Shown here: in pieces, positions 57,233-64,000 of the stretch
How the letters are laid out: each line of letters begins with the position of its first letter
Numbering within the stretch: position 1 is the first letter of the stretch
The notes under the pieces: generated by a model
Seen by the model: only the letters and a program-made list of their open reading frames with translations
The model's database searches: none
Told to the model about the DNA's origin: nothing
Program-made: the position numbers and the translations under genes
DNA from: Gallionella capsiferriformans ES-2
GTDB lineage: Bacteria > Pseudomonadota > Gammaproteobacteria > Burkholderiales > Gallionellaceae
Direction of reading: 5' to 3'
NCBI RefSeq assembly: GCF_000145255.1
Contig: NC_014394.1
Location: 2,046,001 to 2,110,000 of the forward strand
Length of the DNA: 64,000 nt

Positions 57233-58129
57233 ATGCAGGACAATAAACAACAACTTAATTATTTTCTGCGCCATCTGCACCTAGGCTCAGAGGTTTATTA
57301 CATCGGTCAATTGTGTGACGCATGGCACATGTCCACACCCGGTGGCGATGCTACGACTTTTCACCTAGTCTGCCACGGCGGTGCATGGATACACATGCAG
57401 GACCACTCCCAACCGACGCAGATGCACTCCGGGGATATCGCCTTTTTCCCGCATGATGCAGCGCATACGTTTAGCGCACTGGAAAAAGTCCCCGATAAAC
57501 CATTCGACTACCGCAATCCAGCGCCTTTGGACAAGACCGCCCCGGGAACCGGTTTGCTGTGTGGACATTTGAAACTGCCCACACATATACGCCGACTGTT
57601 GCTCGCTTCATTCCCGGAATTCATCTTGATACGCCCTGATCAAAGTCCAGTCGGTCGGCAGATGCGCAACTTGATCGAAATGATGACGGAGGAGGCTATG
57701 CAGAACGATCTTGGAGTGACGGCAATTCTGGATCGGCTGTCGGATACGCTGTTCCTGTATATCGTCCGACATGCGCTTCATCTTGAGCCAAAGCTGTCTC
57801 CCTTGCTAGCCGCGTTGTCGGACGAGCACTTGCGCCTGGCCGTCTCGGCCTTCATCGAACAACCGGCGCAGGCATGGACGGTAGACCGCATGGCGAGACT
57901 CGCCTGCCAATCGCGCTCTGCATTCTCGGAACGTTTCACCCAACTGGTCAAGATGCCGCCCATGGAGTTTGTTACAACGTGGCGCATGCAACTGGCTGCA
58001 GGCATGCTCGCTGGGGAATACTCAAACATGCTTGATGTCGCACTCCGCTGTGGTTACGAATCTGAAGCCGCATTCCGCAAGGCTTTCAAGCGCATTATCG
58101 GTATCACTCCAGGTAAAGCCCGCAACTGA
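57233..58129 (+). CDS. AraC-family regulator with cupin sensor domain
   Basis: 298 residues. N-terminal cupin_6-type domain (about 20-190): TFHLVCHGGAWIHMQ, HSGDIAFFPHDAAHTF, GLLCGHLKLP. C-terminal double helix-turn-helix (about 195-298): AWTVDRMARLACQSRSAFSERFTQ and MLDVALRCGYESEAAFRKAFKR with GITPGKAR. Family members control nearby redox or transport genes; here the downstream CMD and peroxiredoxin genes are candidates. 30 bases after mtnP. Confidence 0.9.
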   Translation: MQDNKQQLNYFLRHLHLGSEVYYIGQLCDAWHMSTPGGDATTFHLVCHGGAWIHMQDHSQPTQMHSGDIAFFPHDAAHTFSALEKVPDKPFDYRNPAPLDKTAPGTGLLCGHLKLPTHIRRLLLASFPEFILIRPDQSPVGRQMRNLIEMMTEEAMQNDLGVTAILDRLSDTLFLYIVRHALHLEPKLSPLLAALSDEHLRLAVSAFIEQPAQAWTVDRMARLACQSRSAFSERFTQLVKMPPMEFVTTWRMQLAAGMLAGEYSNMLDVALRCGYESEAAFRKAFKRIIGITPGKARN

Positions 58130-58254
58130 TAGCGATGGCATGTCTGGATGATTGAACATAAATTTCAATCCATCAAGCATGGAGACGAACCCGCCAATTC
58201 CCGACAATACGTTCCAGCAACATGCTGTTGCTTAAACCACCTTGGGAGATCACC

Positions 58255-58842
58255 ATGAACACATTCAAATTACACACCCTTGAATCAGCACCTGCGGGAG
58301 CTTTGCCAATACTCGAAGCCGCTAACAAAGGATTAGGCTTCATCCCCAATCTTTACGCACATCTGGCCGAAGCACCGAATGCGCTGAGCGCCTACAAACA
58401 ACTGGGCGCATTGCTCGAACAAAGCGCACTGACGCCTGAAGAGCAGCAGATCGTGCTGATCTCAGTCAGCATCGAGAACCGTTGCGAATACTACGTGGCG
58501 GCGCATTCCTTCATTGCACGCAACATGGTCAAGGTCGATGGTGCGCGTGTCGATGCGCTGCGTGGTCAAAGCTACCTGCAAGACCAGAAACTGAATGCGC
58601 TGGTGGCGTTCACCCGCGCCGTGGTGCGTGAGCGCGGCTGGGTGCAAGGCGGGCAGGAGCTGAAGGATTTCTTTGCCGCCGGTTACACGCAGCAGAACGC
58701 GCTGGAAGTGGTGCTCGGCGTCAGTATGAAGACCCTGAGCAATTACACCAACCACCTGACCGACACGCCGCTCGATGCCGCCTTCGCCAGCGAAGCCTGG
58801 CAGGCACCGGATGAATACGCCTGCTGCCAAGAGGCCGTCTAG
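58255..58842 (+). CDS. Carboxymuconolactone decarboxylase/AhpD-family protein, second cysteine lost
   Basis: 195 residues. Helical CMD domain: ANKGLGFIPNLYAHLAEAP, LTPEEQQIVLISVSIENRCEYYVAAHS and EVVLGVSMKTLSNYTNHL. AhpD-like members need C-x-x-C before the catalytic H; here the motif is RCEYYVAAH with tyrosine instead of the second cysteine, so disulfide reductase activity is doubtful. GGGAG precedes the ATG. Downstream of the AraC gene, which may regulate it; an arsenosugar-associated CMD-like family is known, but I cannot assign this one. Confidence 0.85.
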   Translation: MNTFKLHTLESAPAGALPILEAANKGLGFIPNLYAHLAEAPNALSAYKQLGALLEQSALTPEEQQIVLISVSIENRCEYYVAAHSFIARNMVKVDGARVDALRGQSYLQDQKLNALVAFTRAVVRERGWVQGGQELKDFFAAGYTQQNALEVVLGVSMKTLSNYTNHLTDTPLDAAFASEAWQAPDEYACCQEAV

Positions 58843-58910
58843 CCTTCTTTCATCCCGCCTCGCGTCAGCCAATTGCGAGGTGGGCCGCAATCTCAGACAG
58901 GATCCAACAC

Positions 58911-59765
58911 ATGAACTTACTTAAATCAATTTTTATCAGCAGCTACATGATGGCGATCATGGGCATCGCAGGCTATGCAGGCTGGATGCTTTATCAGGGC
59001 GAGAGCCTGATGGCCTGGGGCGGTGTGCTGCTGACGGTCGCCCCCATTCTCACCGTCATCATGCGCGCCATGATGCTGAAGGATATGGCGCGCACCAGCG
59101 CGCACTTTCCATTGATTAATCTGCTGGGACTGGCGGGCACCGCGCTGGCCGGATTTGGCGGGCCCTCTACCGGTGCGGCGACACTGCTGGCGGTCGTCGG
59201 CTGGGTCGCATTCCTGCTGTATTCTTACTGGTTTTCTACTTACGGCGATCGCCAGCCCAGCATGAAGCTGGTGGTCGGCAGCAAGCTGCCCCACTTCACC
59301 GTGCGCGATGTCAACGACAACATCGTCAGTTCAGCTCAATTGACGAACAAGCCCGCTATCCTGATCTTCTATCGCGGCAACTGGTGCCCGTTCTGCACGG
59401 CGCAGATCAAGGAGTTGATGGCGCGCTACAAGCAACTCGATGCGCTCGGCGTGCGCGTCGCGCTGATCGCGCCGCAGCCGCACGAGAACACGGTAGGCGT
59501 CTCCAAGACCTATGACGCGAAGTTCGACTTCCTCACCGACGAGGAGAATGCGGCGGCGCGCGCACTGGGCATCGAACACAAGAACGGCCTGCCGATGGGC
59601 ATGCAGGCGCTGGGCTACGACAGCGACACGGTGATGCCGACCGTAATCATCACCGGAAAGGACGGCAAGATCGTGTGGACGCACGAAACGGACAATTACC
59701 GCGTACGCCCCGAGCCGGACACCTTTCTGGAAGTGCTGCGCCTGCATGGCGTCGTCACGGCCTGA
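58911..59765 (+). CDS. Membrane-anchored peroxiredoxin/thioredoxin-fold protein
   Basis: 284 residues. The first 110 residues hold three or four membrane segments (DUF-like leader), followed by an AhpC/TSA thioredoxin fold from about 120: KLPHFTVRDVNDNIVSS, the active site FYRGNWCPFCTAQIKEL, and DFLTDEENAAARALGIEH. The WCPFC pair resembles reductase-type peroxiredoxins rather than the single-cysteine type. Topology puts the domain next to the membrane. Role: reduction of peroxides or disulfides, inferred. Confidence 0.85.
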   Translation: MNLLKSIFISSYMMAIMGIAGYAGWMLYQGESLMAWGGVLLTVAPILTVIMRAMMLKDMARTSAHFPLINLLGLAGTALAGFGGPSTGAATLLAVVGWVAFLLYSYWFSTYGDRQPSMKLVVGSKLPHFTVRDVNDNIVSSAQLTNKPAILIFYRGNWCPFCTAQIKELMARYKQLDALGVRVALIAPQPHENTVGVSKTYDAKFDFLTDEENAAARALGIEHKNGLPMGMQALGYDSDTVMPTVIITGKDGKIVWTHETDNYRVRPEPDTFLEVLRLHGVVTA

Positions 59766-59787
59766 ATCATTTATCAAGGAGATAACT

Positions 59788-60234
59788 ATGTCCAAGAAAG
59801 TATTACTCGCGCGACCACACGCATTCATCGTAGCAGAGATGCGTCCATTCCTAGAGCGAACCGGCTACCTGCCAATCCGCCTGGAGAGCCTAGATGACAT
59901 TGATCCCGGCAAACTGGGATCGTTCAGTGGTGCGATCATCTCGATGGCGGTGGTATCGTCCATCCCGGCCAAACCGGGGGAAGTGTTTGCCGCGTTGCGC
60001 AAGCGCTATCCGTCGCTGCCCGTGATTTTCGCCGGACTGACCGAGTTCGACTCTACCTTACCCAGCATCCAGCGCATCGTGCATACACTACATCCCGACG
60101 CAGCGATTCTGCCGTTCGATGCCAGTACGGAGAAACATCCGCGTCTTGGTGAGCGGGATGTTTTCCTGTTCCTGAATAAGGAAGACATCGCAAGCAATAC
60201 GGCGGAGAGCATCTTGCGCCGGCATTTTCGCTAA
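59788..60234 (+). CDS. Hypothetical receiver-like protein
   Basis: 148 residues from MSKKVLLARPHAFIV (AAGGAG 9 bases upstream); the earlier frame start is not used. The alternating hydrophobic strands and helices (VLLARPHAFIVAEMRPFLE, GAIISMAVVSSI, YPSLPVIFAGLTEF) look like a flavodoxin/receiver fold, but the phospho-acceptor aspartate and acidic pocket are missing. I do not recognise a family. Between the peroxiredoxin and a NrtS-like gene. Confidence 0.65.
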   Translation: MSKKVLLARPHAFIVAEMRPFLERTGYLPIRLESLDDIDPGKLGSFSGAIISMAVVSSIPAKPGEVFAALRKRYPSLPVIFAGLTEFDSTLPSIQRIVHTLHPDAAILPFDASTEKHPRLGERDVFLFLNKEDIASNTAESILRRHFR

Positions 60235-60241
60235 GCACATC

Positions 60242-60466
60242 GTGGCTTTGATAAGCCTGCTCCGCATCGCCCGCCGCCAGATTATGCTGCCTGCGCTGAA
60301 AGTGGCGCTGGTAGTGGGCACGTTGCTCAATCTGGTGAATCAGGGCGAAAACCCGATCAGCGGACAACCCATCAACTTTTTACAGGTGTTGCTCAATTTT
60401 TTCGTGCCCATTTGCGTTTCAAGTTACAGCGCGGTGCGCAACGAGATGAGACGCTGCGAAGAATAA
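60242..60466 (+). CDS. NrtS-like small membrane protein, paralogue 2
   Basis: 74 residues, GTG start. Two membrane segments: MLPALKVALVVGTLLNLVNQGE and INFLQVLLNFFVPICVSSYSAV. It is the paralogue of the gene at 54765 in the sigma operon (same LKV-VGLNLVNQG and SSYSA motifs). Function unknown; NrtS-type proteins are linked to nitrate/nitrite movement in cyanobacteria. Ten bases downstream is the ECF-type motif before the DUF427 gene. Confidence 0.75.
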   Translation: MALISLLRIARRQIMLPALKVALVVGTLLNLVNQGENPISGQPINFLQVLLNFFVPICVSSYSAVRNEMRRCEE

Positions 60467-60476
60467 TTCATCACTT

Positions 60477-60506
60477 TGTAAGGTTTCACAGGTATCAAGC
60501 GACTGA
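60477..60506 (+). promoter_or_regulatory. ECF-type promoter motif before DUF427-egtB-egtD operon
   Basis: TGTAAGG (60477-60483), 16 bases, CGACTGA (60500-60506), 50 bases before the DUF427 ATG. It matches the other copies exactly in the seven-base -35 part and in CGACTGA. Confidence 0.72.
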
Positions 60507-60556
60507 CAACCACCACACAGGCCGACTATCGGTCGCCGTACAATCAGGAGATCAAT

Positions 60557-60847
60557 ATGCCCAAAGCAATCTGGAACAACCAAGTCATCGCGGAAGCACC
60601 AAGCAGCGACATCCACCGTGTGGAAGGGAATATCTACTTTCCGCTGTCTGCAGTGAAGCGCGAATTCCTGCAAGCCAGCGAGACACATACCCACTGCGTC
60701 TGGAAAGGCGAGGCCAGTTATTACAACGTGGTGGTTGACGGCAAGGCTAATAAGGATGCAGCATGGTATTACCCCGAGCCGACCGCGATGGCAGCCCGCA
60801 TCAAGAACCACGTCGCCTTCTGGCGGGGCATCAAGGTAGAGGACTGA
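60557..60847 (+). CDS. DUF427 protein
   Basis: 96 residues of the DUF427 (beta-tent) family: KAIWNNQVIAEAP, GNIYFPLSAVKREFL, THTHCVWKGEASYYNVVVDG and AWYYPEPTAMAARIKNHVAFW. Function not established. Six bases before egtB, so co-transcribed with the ergothioneine genes. Confidence 0.88.
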   Translation: MPKAIWNNQVIAEAPSSDIHRVEGNIYFPLSAVKREFLQASETHTHCVWKGEASYYNVVVDGKANKDAAWYYPEPTAMAARIKNHVAFWRGIKVED

Positions 60848-60853
60848 CGAACA

Positions 60854-62098
60854 ATGAATGATGCTGCATTAATCGAGCGTTACAAAAAGGTGCGCGCGCG
60901 TACAGAGGCATTGTGCGCGCCACTGGAGATCGAGGACTACTGCATCCAGACGATGGAAAACGTGAGTCCGCCAAAGTGGCATCTGGCACACGTCAGCTGG
61001 TTCTTCGAGATGTTCATCCTCGTGCCGTATGCCAAGCGCTACCGCATACTGCGCGAAGAATACGCGCACCTGTTCAATTCTTATTACGAGACGGCAGGCA
61101 CTTTCTTCCCTCGCCCGCAGCGCGGCATGCTATCGCGCCCCACGGTGCAGGAGGTGTACGACTACCGGCATCACATCGATGCGGCGATGCTGGAACTTCT
61201 GAGCAATGCTCCAGAACTGCATGCCGCCGACATCCGGCAGCGGTTGCAACTGGGAATGGAGCACGAGATCCAGCATCAGGAACTGATGCTGATGGATACA
61301 CGCTACAATTTCTCCATCAATCCGCTGCATCCTGTCTATCACCGGATCGAGCTGCCTCCCGCCGCACCTGTGCCCGCCATGGGTTGGCAGGCATTCTCCG
61401 CAGGCATCGTGGAGATCGGCCACAGCGGTGATGCGTTCGCCTATGACAACGAGCGACCGCGCCACAAGACCTACGTGCAGGATTTCAGTCTCGCCACGCG
61501 ACTGGTGAGCAATGCGGAATATCTGGCCTTCATCGACGACAACGGTTACGAGCGCGTCGAGCTGTGGCTATCCGATGCGTGGCGTACGCTGAAGGAACAA
61601 CGCTGGCAGGCACCGCTGTACTGGTTCAAACAAGGCAGCGACTGGATGCATTTCGACCTCACCGGCGCGCATGCACTGCGTCTGGACGAGCCAGTATCGC
61701 ACTTGAGTTATTACGAGGCAGACGCCTATGCGCGCTGGGCCGGCAAGCGACTGCCGACCGAAGCGGAATGGGAACACGCCGCGAGTGCGCACAGCATCGC
61801 GGGAAACTTCCTCGACAACGGATTGTATGTGCCACGCCCAGCGCAGCCTAATAATACCCAGATGTTCGGTGATCTGTGGGAATGGACTCAGAGCGCCTAT
61901 CTGCCCTACCCCGGCTTTCGTCCACTACCAGGCACTTTGGGTGAATACAACGGAAAATTCATGAGCGGCCAGATGGTGCTGCGCGGTGGCTGTTGCGTCA
62001 CCGCGCAGGATCACATGCGCGCCAGCTACCGCAACTTTTTCCGGGCGGCGGACCGCTGGATGTTCTCCGGTCTGCGTCTGGCGGAGGACATCACATGA
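60854..62098 (+). CDS. egtB: Ergothioneine sulfoxide synthase EgtB
   Basis: 414 residues. DinB-like domain with iron ligands in KWHLAHVSWFFE and EHEIQHQELM, then a formylglycine-generating-enzyme (FGE)-sulfatase fold: LPTEAEWEHAA, GDLWEWTQSAY and RGGCCVTAQDHMRASYRNFF. Couples hercynine with cysteine or gamma-glutamylcysteine using O2. Its stop overlaps the egtD start (ATGA). Genes for the final lyase (EgtE) or EgtC are absent here. Confidence 0.93.
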   Translation: MNDAALIERYKKVRARTEALCAPLEIEDYCIQTMENVSPPKWHLAHVSWFFEMFILVPYAKRYRILREEYAHLFNSYYETAGTFFPRPQRGMLSRPTVQEVYDYRHHIDAAMLELLSNAPELHAADIRQRLQLGMEHEIQHQELMLMDTRYNFSINPLHPVYHRIELPPAAPVPAMGWQAFSAGIVEIGHSGDAFAYDNERPRHKTYVQDFSLATRLVSNAEYLAFIDDNGYERVELWLSDAWRTLKEQRWQAPLYWFKQGSDWMHFDLTGAHALRLDEPVSHLSYYEADAYARWAGKRLPTEAEWEHAASAHSIAGNFLDNGLYVPRPAQPNNTQMFGDLWEWTQSAYLPYPGFRPLPGTLGEYNGKFMSGQMVLRGGCCVTAQDHMRASYRNFFRAADRWMFSGLRLAEDIT

Positions 62099-63084
62099 GA
62101 AGCGAATCGCCCACCCCGTCACCGGATCAGGAAAAAAAGGATTTCCTGTGCAGCGTGCGCGAAGGTCTGCGCAGTCGTCCCAAGACCATCCCGCCCAAAT
62201 ATTTCTACGATGCGCACGGCTCGCATTTGTTCGACCTGATCTGTACCACGCCAGAGTATTACCCCACGCGCACAGAGACAGCAATCCTCGAACATCACAG
62301 TGAGGAGATGGCCGAGATGATAGGTACCTCCAGCACGCTGATTGAATTAGGTAGCGGCAGTGCGATCAAGACACCGTTGATTTTGCGGCATCTGTCACAC
62401 GATGCCGTGTATGTGCCGATTGATATCTGCGAACCGCATCTGCGCAACAGCACGCAACGTCTGCAAACGAGATTCCCAGCGCTGAAAATGCAGCCGCTGT
62501 GCGCTGACTATCACCGGCTTCCCGCACATGCAATCAAACATCATGTGGGGCGGCGAAAAGTGGTTTTTTTCCCTGGCTCCACCATCGGCAATTGCACACC
62601 GGACGAAGCCGTGACACTGCTTAAGCGCGTCGCTGCGCTGGTGGGCCCCGGTGGTGGCTTGCTGATCGGCGTGGATGCGAAGAAATCGACCGAGACTTTG
62701 AATGCGGCCTACAACGATGCCGCCGGTCACACTGCCGCCTTCAATCGCAACCTGCTGACGCGCATGCAAAGCGAACTCGGCGCCCAACTGGATGCTGATC
62801 AGTTCGCACATCACGCGTATTACAACGAACCGCACGGGCGCATCGAGATGCATCTGGTCAGCCGCTGCAAACAAGCGATACGACTGGACGGTGAATCGTT
62901 CGAATTCGACGAAGGCGAATCCATCCACACCGAGAACTCCTACAAATACAGTGCGCAGGAATTCAAGCAACTGGCGCGCACGGCGGGCTGGCACCTGCAA
63001 TCGAACTGGCACGATGAGAACGAATTGTTCAACGTTCATTACCTCAGCCAGTCCGCCGCAGAACCGCTGAAGCTGGCACGCTGA
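62095..63084 (+). CDS. egtD: Histidine N-alpha-methyltransferase EgtD
   Basis: About 329 residues from the ATG that overlaps the egtB stop; the frame reads further upstream inside egtB but without conservation. SAM-binding fold: LIELGSGSAIKTPLIL, VYVPIDICEPHLR, VFFPGSTIGNCTPDEA (the F-P-G-S-T-I-G-N family block), GPGGGLLIGVDAKK and the C-terminal IHTENSYKYSAQEF. Trimethylates histidine to hercynine, the first ergothioneine step. Confidence 0.93.
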   Translation: MRSESPTPSPDQEKKDFLCSVREGLRSRPKTIPPKYFYDAHGSHLFDLICTTPEYYPTRTETAILEHHSEEMAEMIGTSSTLIELGSGSAIKTPLILRHLSHDAVYVPIDICEPHLRNSTQRLQTRFPALKMQPLCADYHRLPAHAIKHHVGRRKVVFFPGSTIGNCTPDEAVTLLKRVAALVGPGGGLLIGVDAKKSTETLNAAYNDAAGHTAAFNRNLLTRMQSELGAQLDADQFAHHAYYNEPHGRIEMHLVSRCKQAIRLDGESFEFDEGESIHTENSYKYSAQEFKQLARTAGWHLQSNWHDENELFNVHYLSQSAAEPLKLAR

Positions 63085-63093
63085 ACAGCCACC

Positions 63094-63939
63094 TTGACTC
63101 GCCTCCGCCTCGCTATCCTCACCACGCTGACCATGATCACCTTCGCGGGCAATTCATTGTTCTGCCGCATGGCAATGAAAGAGACCAGCATCGACGCGGC
63201 CACCTTCACCAGCGTTCGTCTGTTGTCCGGTGCGGCAATGTTGTGGATGTTGATGAGTTTGCAAAGACAGTCGCCGCTGCATCACGGCAGTTGGCGCAGT
63301 GCATCGGCTTTGTTCATCTATGCTGCCACCCTCTCCTTCGCTTACCGCAGCATAGACACCGGTGCGGGGGCGCTGATGCTGTTCGGAGCGGTGCAGGCGA
63401 CCATGCTCATCGCCGGATTCATCGCGGGTGAACGTATGACGCGCATCCAGACAGCGGGCTTCGTGTCTGCGATGGTCGGCCTGGTGATCTTGGTGTCGCC
63501 CGGCGTCGAAGCGCCTTCAGTGCTGGATTCGATATTGATGTTGGTGAGCGGTATTGCCTGGGGTGTGTATTCCATGCTGGGCCGGGGACAGGCGAATCCT
63601 GCTGCGGCCACCGCCGGCAACTTCCTGCGGGCCGCGCCAATGACCGTTGCTCTCTCGCTGCTCGCGCTGCCCTGGCTGCGGCTGGATGCGCAAGGCGTGC
63701 TGTATGCCGTGCTATCCGGCGCTGTGACCTCCGCACTCGGTTATGTGCTGTGGTATCGCGTGATTCAACACATGCAGGCAATCACCGCTTCGACCGTGCA
63801 ACTCTCCGCCCCTGTCATCGCCGCTATCGGCGGCATTCTGATGCTGGGTGAAGTATTCACGCGCAATTTGCTGCTCTCTTCGGTATTGACACTAGGCGGC
63901 ATCCTACTGGCGTTACGAAGCGGCAAGACTGAACTCTAG
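63094..63939 (+). CDS. EamA/DMT-superfamily transporter
   Basis: 281 residues from a TTG start (MTRLRLAILTTLTM); a second start at the ATG 63133 would cut into the first membrane segment. Ten membrane segments in two five-helix repeats, each ending in EamA phrases (MLFGAVQATMLIAGFIAGERM, VQLSAPVIAAIGGILMLGEVF). Substrate unknown; 9 bases after egtD, so it may export or import a product of this operon such as ergothioneine. Ends convergent with a gene entering from the right edge. Confidence 0.85.
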   Translation: MTRLRLAILTTLTMITFAGNSLFCRMAMKETSIDAATFTSVRLLSGAAMLWMLMSLQRQSPLHHGSWRSASALFIYAATLSFAYRSIDTGAGALMLFGAVQATMLIAGFIAGERMTRIQTAGFVSAMVGLVILVSPGVEAPSVLDSILMLVSGIAWGVYSMLGRGQANPAAATAGNFLRAAPMTVALSLLALPWLRLDAQGVLYAVLSGAVTSALGYVLWYRVIQHMQAITASTVQLSAPVIAAIGGILMLGEVFTRNLLLSSVLTLGGILLALRSGKTEL

Positions 63940-64000
63940 CAGCGCGCACGCTCCGCGCGTGCGATGCTCTCCAGTGCCTGCGTAATAACACTGCGAGGTG
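63936..64000 (-). CDS. Possible C-terminal end of a protein gene (cut by window edge)
   Basis: The last 65 bases on the minus strand are open and read PRSVITQALESIARAERARC before the TAG at 63938-63936. Only 20 residues are visible, no family can be named, and it overlaps the transporter stop codon by a few bases. Could be chance. Confidence 0.3.
   Translation of the reverse strand, partial: PRSVITQALESIARAERARC

Overview
The window reads as an accessory-rich part of a betaproteobacterial chromosome. Evidence is the CysB-type sulfate operon, betaproteobacterial style mer genes, the family of interspersed 'CGTCATTCCGGCGAA' repeats and general protein similarity. A Gallionellaceae-like iron or sulfur bacterium (order Nitrosomonadales) is my best guess, but this is inference from protein resemblance only. 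No rRNA or complete tRNA gene is present. Most genes are packed into same-strand operons with 1-20 base overlaps.

Layout. 1-16 kb: a cyclic-di-GMP and chemotaxis block (five PAS, GGDEF/EAL, MCP and receiver genes), with lnt, an RsuA/RluF-type pseudouridine synthase and an ankyrin protein. The largest upstream GGDEF/EAL gene has a run of 14 G directly abutting its start codon. 16-19.2 kb: a mobile patch. A fresh IS4-family insertion with a 9-bp target duplication splits a small ORF, followed by a tRNA 3' half with its own terminator, an RHH/GNAT toxin-antitoxin pair and an IS3 remnant. 19.3-24.9 kb: two secreted proteins built of repeated Asn-Pro-Cys units (one carries a c-type cytochrome in the middle), a DUF6969 gene, a thioredoxin/CcdA/HD-GYP operon and a YeeE/YedE transporter. 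24.9-27.8 kb: a complete merR-TPFA mercury operon bracketed by 22-bp direct repeats. 27.8-47 kb: about 19 kb on the minus strand: arsenosugar genes (arsS, VTT/FAD oxidoreductase fusion, two glycosyltransferases, DUF3047), then transaldolase, debranching enzyme, GH63, zwf, glk, pgl, gnd, then arsM, a PiT transporter, a fatty-acid-hydroxylase homologue and a small membrane gene knocked out of frame by a 10-bp tandem repeat. 47-53.7 kb: group II intron and IS110 remnants, then the sulfate operon (regulator, sbp, broken EAL gene, cysTWA, cysB). 53.7-64 kb: an ECF sigma factor and zinc-finger anti-sigma with an FAD oxidoreductase and a NrtS-like gene, a divergent MTA phosphorylase, an AraC regulator, redox proteins, and an egtB-egtD ergothioneine module.

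The most interesting result is a shared promoter-like motif, TGTAAG[G/A]-N15/16-CGAC[T/A][G/A]A. I found it nine times (one copy with a single mismatch), every time between or just upstream of genes and pointing into one: in front of both NPC-repeat genes, the thioredoxin/CcdA operon, arsM, arsS, the sigma-factor operon itself, the MTA phosphorylase and the DUF427-egtB-egtD operon. This predicts one autoregulated ECF regulon joining cysteine-rich NPC-repeat periplasmic proteins, periplasmic thiol reduction, arsenosugar synthesis and ergothioneine synthesis. I read it as a thiol, thiophilic-metal or oxidant stress response; I do not know of a description of it.
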